From VRUE01 sp035997045 (lineage in GTDB: Bacteria > Actinomycetota > Thermoleophilia > Solirubrobacterales > 70-9), in assembly GCA_035997045.1 (NCBI GenBank), contig DASYIY010000035.1, positions 1 through 61,605 of the forward strand: 61,605 nt of DNA, read 5' to 3'. The notes under the pieces were generated by a model. That model was not told the origin of the DNA, searched no databases, and worked only from the letters and a program-made list of their open reading frames with translations. Both the position numbers and the translations under genes were made by a program. The stretch's first letter is position 1. Each line of letters starts with the position of its first letter. Shown here piece by piece: positions 34,372 to 43,024 of the stretch.

Positions 34372-35430
34372 TCAGATCCGGTGGGCGGCGAGCGCCGCCT
34401 CGTCAATCTCGACCCCGAGGCCGGGACCGGCGGGCGGGTAGAGCAGGCCGTCGCGCAGCTCGCACTCGACCGAGGCGATCGTCGAGGAGAAGAGGCGCTG
34501 CGTCGCGAGGCCGTGGGCAAGGCCGAGGCCCTCGTCGCCGCTCGCCGCGTCGAGCGTCTGCGCGACCTGGGCCGCCGCGGCAATCCCGACTGGACCGTCA
34601 AGGGCGCTGGTGACGTAGGAGGGCAGCACCTCGGCGATCTCGATCGCCGCCTCCGGGCCGCCGACCTTGGAGAGCTTGATCCCGGTAAGCGAGCAGGCGC
34701 TCATCGCCACCGCTCGCTCGGCGTCGGCACGACTCTCGACGCTCTCGTCGGCGGCGATCGGAATCGAGGTCCAAGTCGCAACCTCGGCCGCCTCCTCCAG
34801 CGTTGCCACCGGTTGCTCGGCGAGCTCGACCTCGAGCGGCTCGAGAGCCCTCAGCGTCCGCTTTGCCGTCTCCACATCCCAGCTGGCGTTGGCGTCGATC
34901 CGAATCCGCGCCCGCGGCCCGACGGCTTCGCGCACGGCGAAGACCTGACCGAAATCGTCATCCGTTCCGAGCTTCAGCTTGAAGGTGTCGAAGCCGTCCT
35001 CGGCCCAGCGCCTTGCCTCCGCGGCTACCGCCGCCGGCTCGCCGGCGATCAGGGTCGCGTTGCACTCGATCGGTTCGGCTTGAGCGGGTGCCCCCGGCCC
35101 TTCCGTCGCCGCCGTTCGCCCCCGCAGGTCGAGCAGGGCGGTAAGCGCCGCGCAGCGAGCGGGGGCGGAAAGACTCAGCGCATCGCTTCGCAGCGTCGCC
35201 TCGTCGAGCGAGCCTCGCTCCGCGAGTCGCTCCAGCTCGCTGACAACCTGCGCCAAGTTCGTGCCGCCGCGCAGCGAGAGCGGCACGGCTTCCCCAAGGC
35301 CGATGAGGCCGTCGTCGGACCGCAGTCGTAGCAGCACCATCTCCCGCCGGTCGATCTGGCCGCGCGCCGTCACGTAGGGCGTGCGGAAGGGCAACGCGTA
35401 CGGGACCACCTCCACTTCGACGATCTTCAT
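34372..35430 (-). CDS. menC: o-Succinylbenzoate synthase
   Basis: Enolase-superfamily dehydratase (352 aa) making o-succinylbenzoate from SHCHC. The N-terminal capping domain begins MKIVEVEVVPYALPFRTPYVTARG. The KxK motif is FKLKLGTDD, and the metal ligands are Asp in RIRIDANASWD, Glu in VELAEQPV and Asp in IAADESVE, with the second catalytic lysine in GIKLSKVGG. Sequence alone would also allow dipeptide epimerase, but its place among men genes supports MenC. TAGACC (35438-35443, minus) lies 7 bases before the ATG. Confidence 0.9.
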   Translation of the reverse strand: MKIVEVEVVPYALPFRTPYVTARGQIDRREMVLLRLRSDDGLIGLGEAVPLSLRGGTNLAQVVSELERLAERGSLDEATLRSDALSLSAPARCAALTALLDLRGRTAATEGPGAPAQAEPIECNATLIAGEPAAVAAEARRWAEDGFDTFKLKLGTDDDFGQVFAVREAVGPRARIRIDANASWDVETAKRTLRALEPLEVELAEQPVATLEEAAEVATWTSIPIAADESVESRADAERAVAMSACSLTGIKLSKVGGPEAAIEIAEVLPSYVTSALDGPVGIAAAAQVAQTLDAASGDEGLGLAHGLATQRLFSSTIASVECELRDGLLYPPAGPGLGVEIDEAALAAHRI

Positions 35431-35445
35431 ACCCAGAGGTCTACG

Positions 35446-35496
35446 CGAACTGCATCGAATTCTCTACCTGCCAGACCGAGAATTCGATGCAGTTCG
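35446..35496. repeat. 19-bp perfect inverted repeat between menA and menC
   Basis: CGAACTGCATCGAATTCTC (35446-35464) is exactly complementary to 35478-35496, with a 13-base loop. It is more AT-rich than the surroundings. It starts right after the menA stop and ends 15 bases before the menC start, just upstream of the menC -10 box. It could be the menA terminator, an operator for menC, or both. Confidence 0.6.
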
Positions 35497-35498
35497 AT

Positions 35499-36380
35499 CT
35501 AACTGCCGAGCAGCAGGCCGGCCGAGACGAGCAGGCTGAAGACGGCGAGCAAGGCGCCGGTACCGGCCAGGGCGCCGTTCAGCGCCGGGCCGTCGGTGCG
35601 GTTGGTCATCGCCCTCATCGGTTTGATCGCCATCGGCAGCGCGAGCAGGCCGATCAGCGGCAGCAGGCTGGCGTCGCCGGCGACCAGCGCTATCGGCAGG
35701 ACGACGAAGGCGCCGAGGACCAGCGAGCGGTAGAGCACGATCGCCTGGTGGCGCCCCATTCGCACGGCCAGGGTCATCTTGCCGGCCCGCCTGTCGGTCT
35801 CGAGGTCGCGCACGTTGTTGACGACCAGGATCGCCGTGGCAAGGAAGCCGACCGCGATCGAAAGGCCCAGCGGCAACGCGTCGAGTTCCTCCAGCTGCAC
35901 GTAGTAGGAGCCGTTGACCGCGACCAGGCCGAAGAAGAGGAAGACGAAGACCTCACCCAGGCCGGCGTAGCCGTAGGGCCGTGGCCCGCCGGTGTAGAGC
36001 ACTCCGGCGGCGATCGAGACCGCGCCGATCAGGATGATCACGATGCCGGCCACCGTCGCCAGGTAGATCCCGCAGGCGATCGCCACCGCGAACGCGATCC
36101 AGGTCGCGTTCAGAACCCGCTGCGGCGTCACCAGTCCGGCCGAGGTCACCCTGACCGGCCCGAGCCGATCCGCCGTATCGGCCCCTCGCTTCGCGTCCGA
36201 GTAATCGTTGGCCAAGTTCGTCCCGATCTGGATGAATACCGAGCCGACCAGGGCGGCCAGAAAGGCCCCGACTCGCGGAAGCTTCCCGGCCCATTCGACC
36301 GCGGCCGCGGTCCCGACGAGCACCGGAGCTATCGCAGCCGGCAGCGTCCTTGGCCGAGCGGCCATCAACCAGATCCTCAT
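35499..36380 (-). CDS. menA: 1,4-dihydroxy-2-naphthoate polyprenyltransferase
   Basis: UbiA-family integral membrane prenyltransferase (293 aa, about eight or nine helices) attaching the isoprenoid chain to dihydroxynaphthoate. First Asp-rich motif NLANDYSDAKRGADTADRLGP and second NVRDLETDRRAGKMTLAVRMG are both intact. The start codon overlaps the menB stop (ATGA), so the two are translated as a unit. It ends at a 19-bp inverted repeat. Confidence 0.95.
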   Translation of the reverse strand: MRIWLMAARPRTLPAAIAPVLVGTAAAVEWAGKLPRVGAFLAALVGSVFIQIGTNLANDYSDAKRGADTADRLGPVRVTSAGLVTPQRVLNATWIAFAVAIACGIYLATVAGIVIILIGAVSIAAGVLYTGGPRPYGYAGLGEVFVFLFFGLVAVNGSYYVQLEELDALPLGLSIAVGFLATAILVVNNVRDLETDRRAGKMTLAVRMGRHQAIVLYRSLVLGAFVVLPIALVAGDASLLPLIGLLALPMAIKPMRAMTNRTDGPALNGALAGTGALLAVFSLLVSAGLLLGS

Positions 36381-37243
36381 GGCCTACGAGGGTACTTCGA
36401 GAAATCGGGTTGCCGCTTCTCCTTGAAGGCCTCGCGCCCCTCGCGTGCCTCCTCGCTGCCGTAGAAGAGCAGGTTGGTGTCGTGGGCCAGCTGCTGGATT
36501 CCGGCATAGCCATCCTCGTGGGCGTGGAAGCTGGACTTGACCAGGCGCAGGGCGAAGGGCGAGAGCGCCAACATCTCGCGGCAGCAGGCGACCGTCTCGG
36601 CTTCGAGGCGATCGAGCGGGACGACCGCGTTGACCAGCCCCATCTCGAGCGCCTCCCCGGCGTCGTACTGGCGGCAGAGCAGCCAGAACTCCTTGGCCTT
36701 CTTGGTGCCGACGAGGTCGCGCAGGAGGGAGGCCCCGAAGCCGCCGTCCCACGAGCCGACCCGCGGGCCGGTCTGGCCGAATTCGCCATTGTCGGCGGCG
36801 ATCGTCAGGTCGCAGCAGACGTGGAGGACGTGGCCGCCGCCGATCGCGTAGCCGGCCACCATCGCCACTATCGGCTTCGGCAGCCGCCGCATCTGCACCT
36901 GCAGGTCGGTGACGTGGAAGCGGCCAAGTGAGGCGCCCTCGGGGACGTATCCGGTGTCGCCGCGAACCTTCTGGTCACCGCCCGAGCAAAACGCCTTCTG
37001 TCCTGCGCCGGTAAGGATCACGGCACCGATCTCGGTGTCCTCGCGAGCCAGCTCGAGCGCGGCGGAGATCTCGATCAGCGTCTGCGGTCGAAATGCGTTG
37101 AGGACGTCCGGCCGGTCGATCGTGATCTTGGCGATCCCGTCCGCCTTCTCGTAGCGGATGTCGTCGTACTCGGCGGCGCTTCGCCAACCGATCGGCGCGT
37201 AGAGGTCCTCCTCGGGCGGGGCTCCTTTGTGGCGTTTGGGCAT
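36377..37243 (-). CDS. menB: 1,4-dihydroxy-2-naphthoyl-CoA synthase
   Basis: Crotonase-fold enzyme (288 aa) closing the second ring of o-succinylbenzoyl-CoA. The MenB-specific segments are YDDIRYEKADGIAKITIDRPDVLNAFRPQT, GDQKVRGDTGYV, GYAIGGGHVLHVCCDLTIAAD, FGQTGPRVGSWDGGFG and KAKEFWLLCRQYDA. A longer open frame exists upstream, but ATG 37243 is 7 bases after TATCGT (37251-37256, minus) and gives the known N-terminus. Its start is only 19 bases from that of the divergent menE. Confidence 0.95.
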   Translation of the reverse strand: MPKRHKGAPPEEDLYAPIGWRSAAEYDDIRYEKADGIAKITIDRPDVLNAFRPQTLIEISAALELAREDTEIGAVILTGAGQKAFCSGGDQKVRGDTGYVPEGASLGRFHVTDLQVQMRRLPKPIVAMVAGYAIGGGHVLHVCCDLTIAADNGEFGQTGPRVGSWDGGFGASLLRDLVGTKKAKEFWLLCRQYDAGEALEMGLVNAVVPLDRLEAETVACCREMLALSPFALRLVKSSFHAHEDGYAGIQQLAHDTNLLFYGSEEAREGREAFKEKRQPDFSKYPRRP

Positions 37244-37262
37244 GATGGGCACGATATCCACG

Positions 37263-38588
37263 ATGAAACTCGACGACTGGCTGGCCCAGAGATCGCAGAG
37301 CTGTCCGGAGCGAACCGCGCTGGTCGCGGACGGCTCCGAGGTCACCTACGCCGAGCTCGAGGCCGAGGCGACCTGGGTGGCGCGGCGCCTGATCGCCCAC
37401 GGCGTGCGACGGGGCTCGACCGCCGCGATGACCATGCACCCGCGCCGAGAGCAGGTGGTGATGGTTCACGCCCTGATGAAGGTCGGCGCCGTGCTGCTGC
37501 CGCTCGGCCCGCGGCTCTCGGCTGAGGAGCGGGCAACGGTGATCGCTGCCGAGGAGCCGGCGGTGGACCTCGACGACGCCGGCGAGCTGACCCAGACCGA
37601 GGCCGACCTGCCCCTGCTCGGCGAGCACGACATGGACGACGTCGCTTGCCATGTGATGACCAGCGGCAGCACCGGCGCTCCGGATCCGGTCGGACTCACC
37701 TACGGCAACTTCCTCTGGAGCGCCGTCGGCTCCGCCTTCAACATCGGGGTCGAGCCGGAGGACCGCTGGCTCTGCTGCCTGCCGCTCAGCCACATCTCGG
37801 GACTGGGGATCGTGATGCGCTCGGTGATCTACGGCACCACCGCGGTGATCCACGACGGTTTCGACCTCGACCGGGTCGCCGAGGCGTTGGAGCGCGACGA
37901 GATCACCGTTGTCTCGCTGGTGACGACGATGCTGACCCGCCTGCTCGAGGCCGGGGCCGATCTCTCGGGGCCGCGGGCGGTTCTGGTCGGCGGCGGGCCG
38001 GTGCCCGAGGACCCGCTGGAGGAGGCGCTCGGTCGCGGCGCCACCGTGGTCCAGACCTACGGCCTGACCGAGACCTGCTCGCAGGTGACGACGCTCGCGC
38101 CCGCCGATGCGAAGCGCAAGCTCGGCTCCGCCGGCCGCCCGCTGCTGACCACTCATCTGCGCATTCAGGAGGGAGAGATCCTTGTCCAGGGCCCGACCGT
38201 GGCACCCGGTCGCGCCGATGCCGACGGCTGGCTGCACACCGGCGACCTCGGCCGTATCGACGAGGAAGGCTTCCTCTACGTCGACGACCGCATGGACGAT
38301 CTGATCGTCACCGGCGGCGAGAACGTGGTCCCCGCGGAAGTGGAGAAAGTGCTGCTGCGCCATCCCGAGGTCGCCGACGCCGCGGTGGTCGGCCGCGAGG
38401 ACCCCGAGTGGCAGCAGGCGGTGACGGCGATCGTCGTGCTCACCGACGGCTCGCAAGCCAGTCCCGACGACCTGCGCCGCCACTGCGCCGAGTCGCTGGC
38501 GGGCTTCAAGGTGCCGAAGCGGGTGGAGCTGGCGGCGGCGCTGCCGCGCACGCCCTCGGGCAAGCTGATGCGCAGAGCGCTCCGATAG
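37263..38588 (+). CDS. menE: o-Succinylbenzoate-CoA ligase
   Basis: Adenylate-forming enzyme (441 aa) activating o-succinylbenzoate to its CoA ester. Visible motifs: the ATP loop TSGSTGAPDPVGLTYGN, YGLTETCSQV, TGDLGRIDEEGFLYVDDRMDDLIVTGGENVVPAEVE, and the C-terminal catalytic lysine in PRTPSGKLMRRALR. In the ATP loop the usual Lys after Pro (TSGTTGxPK) is Asp, which is unusual. The ATG at 37263 is preferred over a longer start that would run into menB. ilvC follows after 10 bases. Confidence 0.92.
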   Translation: MKLDDWLAQRSQSCPERTALVADGSEVTYAELEAEATWVARRLIAHGVRRGSTAAMTMHPRREQVVMVHALMKVGAVLLPLGPRLSAEERATVIAAEEPAVDLDDAGELTQTEADLPLLGEHDMDDVACHVMTSGSTGAPDPVGLTYGNFLWSAVGSAFNIGVEPEDRWLCCLPLSHISGLGIVMRSVIYGTTAVIHDGFDLDRVAEALERDEITVVSLVTTMLTRLLEAGADLSGPRAVLVGGGPVPEDPLEEALGRGATVVQTYGLTETCSQVTTLAPADAKRKLGSAGRPLLTTHLRIQEGEILVQGPTVAPGRADADGWLHTGDLGRIDEEGFLYVDDRMDDLIVTGGENVVPAEVEKVLLRHPEVADAAVVGREDPEWQQAVTAIVVLTDGSQASPDDLRRHCAESLAGFKVPKRVELAAALPRTPSGKLMRRALR

Positions 38589-38591
38589 CCT
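38586..38591 (+). promoter_or_regulatory. -10 box for ilvC overlapping the menE stop
   Basis: TAGCCT, whose TAG is the menE stop codon, lies 7 bases before the ilvC ATG at 38599. ilvC can therefore be made from a leaderless message independent of menE. Confidence 0.5.
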
Positions 38592-38598
38592 GCTCGCC

Positions 38599-39600
38599 AT
38601 GCCCAAAGACATCTTCTACGACTCAGACGCTGACCTCTCTCTACTCGCCGGCAAGACCGTTGCCATCCTCGGCTACGGCTCCCAGGGCCACGCCCACGCG
38701 CTCAACCTGAAGGACTCCGGGATCGACGTCGTCGTCGGCCTGCGCTCGGACTCCTCCAGCCGCGCCAAAGCCGAAGAGGCCGGCCTCGAGGTGCTCGACA
38801 TCGCCGAAGCCGCCAGCCGCGGCGACGCGGTGATGATCCTGCTGCCCGACGAGAAGCAGGCCGAGGTCTGGGAGTCGGATATCGCTGACGGGATCGCCCC
38901 CGGCAACCTGCTGCTCTTCGCCCACGGTTTCGCGATCCACTTCGAGCAGATCCAGTCGCCTGCTGGCGTCGACGTCGGCATGGTCGCGCCCAAGGGTCCC
39001 GGCCACCTGGTCCGCCGCCAGTACGAGGAAGGCAACGGCGTGCCCTGCCTGATGGCCGTCCACCAGGACGCCACCGGCAACGCTCATGGCCTCGTCCTCG
39101 CCTACGCCTCCGGCATCGGCGGCGGCCGCGCCGCGGTGATCGAGACCACCTTCAAGGACGAGTGCGAGACAGACCTCTTCGGCGAGCAGGCGGTCCTCTG
39201 CGGCGGCGCCAGCGAGCTGGTCCGGGCCGGTTTCGAGACGCTTGTAGAGGCCGGCTACGACCCCCGCCTCGCCTACTTCGAGTGCCTGCACGAGCTCAAG
39301 CTGATCGCCGACCTGATGTACGAGAAGGGGATCCAGGGCATGCGCTACTCGATCTCCAACACGGCCGAGTACGGCGACATGACCCGCGGCAAACGGGTGA
39401 TCGGCAAGGAGTCCCGCGCGGCGATGAAGGAGATCCTCGGCGAGATCCAGTCAGGCGAGTTCGCCCGCGAGTGGATCGCCGAGAACCGCGCCGGCGGCGA
39501 GAACCTCTCGCGCATGCGCGAGGAGGGCAAGGGCCACCAGGTCGAGAAGGTCGGCAAGGACCTACGCGACATGATGCCCTGGGTCGACCAGGAGTTTTGA
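38599..39600 (+). CDS. ilvC: Ketol-acid reductoisomerase (class I)
   Basis: Second step of valine, leucine and isoleucine synthesis (333 aa, class I length); isomerises and reduces acetolactate or acetohydroxybutyrate with NADPH and magnesium. The nucleotide fold is VAILGYGSQGHAHALNLKDSG; the Arg/Ser residues favouring NADPH are in GLRSDSSSRAKAEEAG. The C-terminal knotted domain has the metal ligands in DLFGEQAVLCGG and YFECLHELKLIADLMYEKG. It lies 8 kb from ilvBN, with men genes between. Confidence 0.97.
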   Translation: MPKDIFYDSDADLSLLAGKTVAILGYGSQGHAHALNLKDSGIDVVVGLRSDSSSRAKAEEAGLEVLDIAEAASRGDAVMILLPDEKQAEVWESDIADGIAPGNLLLFAHGFAIHFEQIQSPAGVDVGMVAPKGPGHLVRRQYEEGNGVPCLMAVHQDATGNAHGLVLAYASGIGGGRAAVIETTFKDECETDLFGEQAVLCGGASELVRAGFETLVEAGYDPRLAYFECLHELKLIADLMYEKGIQGMRYSISNTAEYGDMTRGKRVIGKESRAAMKEILGEIQSGEFAREWIAENRAGGENLSRMREEGKGHQVEKVGKDLRDMMPWVDQEF

Positions 39601-39621
39601 GCTCGATCACCTAGGCGTGGG

Positions 39622-39723
39622 GGAGGTCCGGAGCCCCTCTCCCTGAAGCCGTCGCGCAGCTGGATCGTTCCCGTGCTTCGAAGCGTGGTCCCCAAGCTTC
39701 ATGGAGAGGGGCTCCGGACCTCC
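39622..39723. terminator. 21-bp perfect inverted repeat between ilvC and cupin gene
   Basis: Bases 39622-39642 are exactly complementary to 39703-39723. After one mismatch, TGAAGC (39644-39649) pairs with 39696-39701, and the loop contains the palindrome GCTTCGAAGC (39674-39683). It carries the same CCCCTCTCC/GGAGAGGGG core as the hairpin at 14.8 kb. Likely bidirectional terminator for the two convergent genes. Confidence 0.75.
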
Positions 39724-39768
39724 TTCCAAGTTCGGGACGCGCAGCTCAGAGCCCTTGCGCTTTGAGCT

Positions 39769-40173
39769 TTAGCGGTGCGTCTCGCCCTCAGCCAGTTTGC
39801 CGTCGCGCCCCACGTAGCCGTCCTTGCCGCCGACGATCACGTAGACCGCGTCCTCTGAGTCGCTGAGGTTGTGCAGCTTGCGCACCGTGGAGGCATCGAC
39901 CCAGGCGAGGCCGCCTGGGTCCAGCTCGTGTTTCGTGCCGTCGCCGAACTCGATCGCCACCTTGCCGCTGTGCAGGAAGTACAGCTCCTCCTGCTCGTCG
40001 TGGTAGTGGCTGCCGGTCGAGTAGGAGGGGGGCAGCACGATCGCGTTGACGCCGAACGCGGTGACGCCCAGCTCCTTGCGGATCTTGCGGAATCCCGGCC
40101 CCTCGCCGAGGTCGCTGAGGTTTGCGATGCCGTAGCCGTCGCCTTTCGTCACCTGCGCTGTGGTCTCGTTCAT
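39769..40173 (-). CDS. Cupin-domain protein
   Basis: Single-domain cupin (134 aa from ATG 40173). The two metal-binding motifs are visible: GSHYHDEQEELYFLHSGKVAIEFGDG and the later DASTVRKLHNLSD, giving HxH, Glu and His ligands. Such small cupins can be dioxygenases, isomerases or sensors; the substrate cannot be told. TAGGCT (40181-40186, minus) is 7 bases before this ATG, favouring it over a start 17 codons upstream. Divergent from serC. Confidence 0.82.
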   Translation of the reverse strand: MNETTAQVTKGDGYGIANLSDLGEGPGFRKIRKELGVTAFGVNAIVLPPSYSTGSHYHDEQEELYFLHSGKVAIEFGDGTKHELDPGGLAWVDASTVRKLHNLSDSEDAVYVIVGGKDGYVGRDGKLAEGETHR

Positions 40174-40249
40174 GGGCGGGAGCCTATGCGGAGACCCTTT
40201 CCGAGGTCCACCCGCGGCGGTCAATAACCTAGGCCGCCGCGACTGCTAG

Positions 40250-41419
40250 GTGTCCGCTTTGCACTTCGCACCCACGATGACTCCAGTCATAGGCACAACC
40301 CCAATCCCCGCCGAGCTCAAGCCGGCCGACGGCCGTTTCGGCTGTGGACCCTCGAAGGTTCGCCCCGAGGCGCTAGAGAAGCTGGCCGAGCAGTCGGCGT
40401 TGATGGGGACCTCGCACCGCCGGGCGCCGGTTCGCGACCTGGTCGGCCGCGTGCGTGGCGGTCTCGTCGATCTCTTCAGCGCCCCCGATGGCTATGAGGT
40501 CGTGCTGGGCAACGGTGGAACGACCGCTTTTTGGGACGCCGCTGCCGCCTGGCTGGTTCGCGAGCGCGCCCTGCACCTCACCTACGGGGAGTTCTCGCAA
40601 AAGTTCGCCAAGGTCACGGCCGGGGCGCCTTTTCTCGCCGACCCGATTCTGCTCGAGGCCGACCCCGGCGACGCGCCCGCCCCGGCCGCCGACCCCGCAG
40701 CTGACGCCATCGCCTGGGCTCACAACGAGACCTCGACCGGGGTGATGGTGCCGGTCGCCCGGCCCGAGGGCGCCGGCGACGCTCTTGTCCTTGTCGATGC
40801 GACTTCGGGCGCCGCCGGCCTGCCGGTCGACGTCGCTCAGGCCGACGCCTACTACTTCGCTCCGCAGAAGGCCTTCGGCGCCGACGGCGGCCTCTGGTTG
40901 GCGCTGCTCAGCCCGGCCGCGATCGAGCGGATCGAGCAGCTCGACGGTGTCCCGAACCGCTGGCAGCCCGGCTTCCTCTCGCTGAAGACGGCGCTCGACA
41001 ACTCGCGCAAGGAGCAGACCTACAACACGCCTGCTCTCGCGACCCTGCTCCTGCTCGGCGACCAGATCGAGTGGATGCTGGCCGGCGGCGGCCTCGATTG
41101 GTGCGTGCAGCGCACCTCGGCCTCGTCAGGCCATCTATACGGCTGGGCCGAGCAGTCTGACTTCGCCACGCCCTTCGTCGCCGATCCGGCCAAGCGCTCG
41201 CTGGTCGTCGGCACGATCGACTTCGACGACTCCGTCGACGCCTCCGCGATCGCCGCGACCCTGCGCGCCAACGGCATCGTCGACGTCGAGCCCTACCGCA
41301 AGCTCGGCCGCAACCAGTTGCGGATCGGCATGTTCCCCGCGGTCGATCCAGCCGATGTGGAAGCCCTGACCGCCTGCATCGATTGGGTGGTCGAGAACGT
41401 GGGGGAGGCCCGCCGATGA
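40250..41419 (+). CDS. serC: Phosphoserine aminotransferase
   Basis: PLP aminotransferase (389 aa, or 380 if it starts at ATG 40277) forming phosphoserine from 3-phosphohydroxypyruvate. The N-terminus IPAELKPADGRFGCGPSKVRPEALEKL is the actinobacterial type of SerC. The PLP lysine is in YYFAPQKAFGADGG. TAACCT (40225-40230) may be its -10 box. The stop overlaps the serA ATG by four bases. Confidence 0.95.
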   Translation: MSALHFAPTMTPVIGTTPIPAELKPADGRFGCGPSKVRPEALEKLAEQSALMGTSHRRAPVRDLVGRVRGGLVDLFSAPDGYEVVLGNGGTTAFWDAAAAWLVRERALHLTYGEFSQKFAKVTAGAPFLADPILLEADPGDAPAPAADPAADAIAWAHNETSTGVMVPVARPEGAGDALVLVDATSGAAGLPVDVAQADAYYFAPQKAFGADGGLWLALLSPAAIERIEQLDGVPNRWQPGFLSLKTALDNSRKEQTYNTPALATLLLLGDQIEWMLAGGGLDWCVQRTSASSGHLYGWAEQSDFATPFVADPAKRSLVVGTIDFDDSVDASAIAATLRANGIVDVEPYRKLGRNQLRIGMFPAVDPADVEALTACIDWVVENVGEARR

Positions 41420-42996
41420 AGGTTTTGGTCAAGGAGAAGATCGCCGACTCGGGGGTCGAGCTGCTGCGAGAGAACTTCGACGTCGACCTCGGGATCGATA
41501 TGTCCGATGAGGAGCTGATCGAGGCGATCGGCGCCTATGACGCGATTCTGATCCGCTCGGCGACCACGATGACCCCGGAGTTGATCGCGCGGGCCGACAA
41601 CCTGAAGGTGATCGGCCGCGCCGGCACCGGCGTCGACAACGTCGACATTCCGGCGGCTACGCGCCGCGGCATCGTCGTCGCCAACGCGCCCGAATCGAAC
41701 TCGGTCGCTGCCGCCGAGCACACCCTCGCGCTCGCGCTCGCGCTCTTCCGCAATGTCCCCCAGGCTCACGGCGCCCTCGTCGACGGCCGCTGGGACCGCG
41801 CCAAGTACAAGGGCGCCGAGCTCTACGGCAAGACGATCGGGATCGTCGGCTTCGGCCGTATCGGTCAGCTCGTTGCCAAGCGCGCCCAGGCCTTCGAGAT
41901 GGAGGTGATCGCCTTCGACAAGTTCGTCACCGCCGAGCGCTTCCGCGAGCTCGGCGTGCGGGGTGCCGCCAGCCTCGAGGAGCTGTTCGAGCAGGCCGAC
42001 GTGGTTACCGTGCACGTGCCGAAGACGCCGGAGACGATCGGCATGATCGACGCCGGGGCGATCGTCGCGATGAAGCAGGGCGTGCGGATCGTCAATTGCG
42101 CTCGCGGCGAGCTGATCGACCTCGACGCGCTCGACGCCGGTCTGGAGTCGGGCAAGGTCGGCGGTGCGGCGCTCGACGTCTTCCCTTCCGAGCCATTCAC
42201 CGAGCACGCGATCTTCGCCCGCGAGAACGTCGTCGTCACTCCCCATCTCGGCGCCTCTACCGCCGAGGCGCAGGACCGTGCCGGCGTGGTTACCGCCGAA
42301 CAGGTGACAGCGGCGCTGAAGGGCGGCGTCGTCACCAACGCGGTCAACATCGCCGCCGTGCGCCCCGAGGAGATGGAGGCGCTGGCGCCCTTCGTGCCAC
42401 TCTGCGAAAAGCTCGGCCGGCTCGCCGAGGGTCTCGGCGAGGGCCCGGTCGACCGGGTCGCGGTCGAGTTCCGCGGCAAACTCGCCCAGCACGACACCCG
42501 CCTGCTCGGCATCGCCGTCCTGGTCGGGATTCTCTCCGGTCACACAGAGGCTCCGGTCAACCTCGTCAACGCCCCGCAGATGGCGGAAGAGCGGGGCATC
42601 GAGCTGGTCGAGACCAAGGACTCCAGCTCCGAGGACTTCACCGAGCTGGTCACGGTTCGCCTCCGCTCCGGCGAGGGGGAGGTCGAGGTCGCCGGCACCG
42701 GGGTCGGCCCGCGCAACGAGCCCTACCTGGTTTCTGCCTGGGGAGAGGGCTTTTACCTGCCCTTCGCCGAGCACCTCGCTGTCTTCCGCTACGCCGACCG
42801 GCCGGGAATGATCGGCCGGGTCGGAACGATGTTCGGCGAGGAGGGGGTCAACATCGTCTCCGCGGCGGTCGGTGCGGAGCAGGGGGGCGAGCACGCGGTC
42901 ATGGCCCTCACCACCGACGCGCCGGTCAATGACGCGACGATCGCCAAGATTCTCGAGGTCGACGGCTTCGCGGTCGGCCGCTCGGTCGATCTCTAG
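41416..42996 (+). CDS. serA: D-3-phosphoglycerate dehydrogenase, long form with ACT domain
   Basis: First step of serine synthesis (526 aa). Substrate and NAD domains: SATTMTPELIARADNLKVIGRAGTGVDNVD, GIVGFGRIGQLVAKRAQAF, NCARGELIDLDAL, and the catalytic His in VVVTPHLGASTAEAQDR. An intervening ASB domain (about 315-450) and a C-terminal ACT domain (LAVFRYADRPGMIGRVGTMFGEEGVNIV) form the serine-sensing part found in the long type known from Mycobacterium. ATG 41416 overlaps serC. No serB is nearby. Confidence 0.96.
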   Translation: MKVLVKEKIADSGVELLRENFDVDLGIDMSDEELIEAIGAYDAILIRSATTMTPELIARADNLKVIGRAGTGVDNVDIPAATRRGIVVANAPESNSVAAAEHTLALALALFRNVPQAHGALVDGRWDRAKYKGAELYGKTIGIVGFGRIGQLVAKRAQAFEMEVIAFDKFVTAERFRELGVRGAASLEELFEQADVVTVHVPKTPETIGMIDAGAIVAMKQGVRIVNCARGELIDLDALDAGLESGKVGGAALDVFPSEPFTEHAIFARENVVVTPHLGASTAEAQDRAGVVTAEQVTAALKGGVVTNAVNIAAVRPEEMEALAPFVPLCEKLGRLAEGLGEGPVDRVAVEFRGKLAQHDTRLLGIAVLVGILSGHTEAPVNLVNAPQMAEERGIELVETKDSSSEDFTELVTVRLRSGEGEVEVAGTGVGPRNEPYLVSAWGEGFYLPFAEHLAVFRYADRPGMIGRVGTMFGEEGVNIVSAAVGAEQGGEHAVMALTTDAPVNDATIAKILEVDGFAVGRSVDL

Positions 42997-43024
42997 CGCG
43001 CGACCGGTCGAGTACGCTTGCGTC

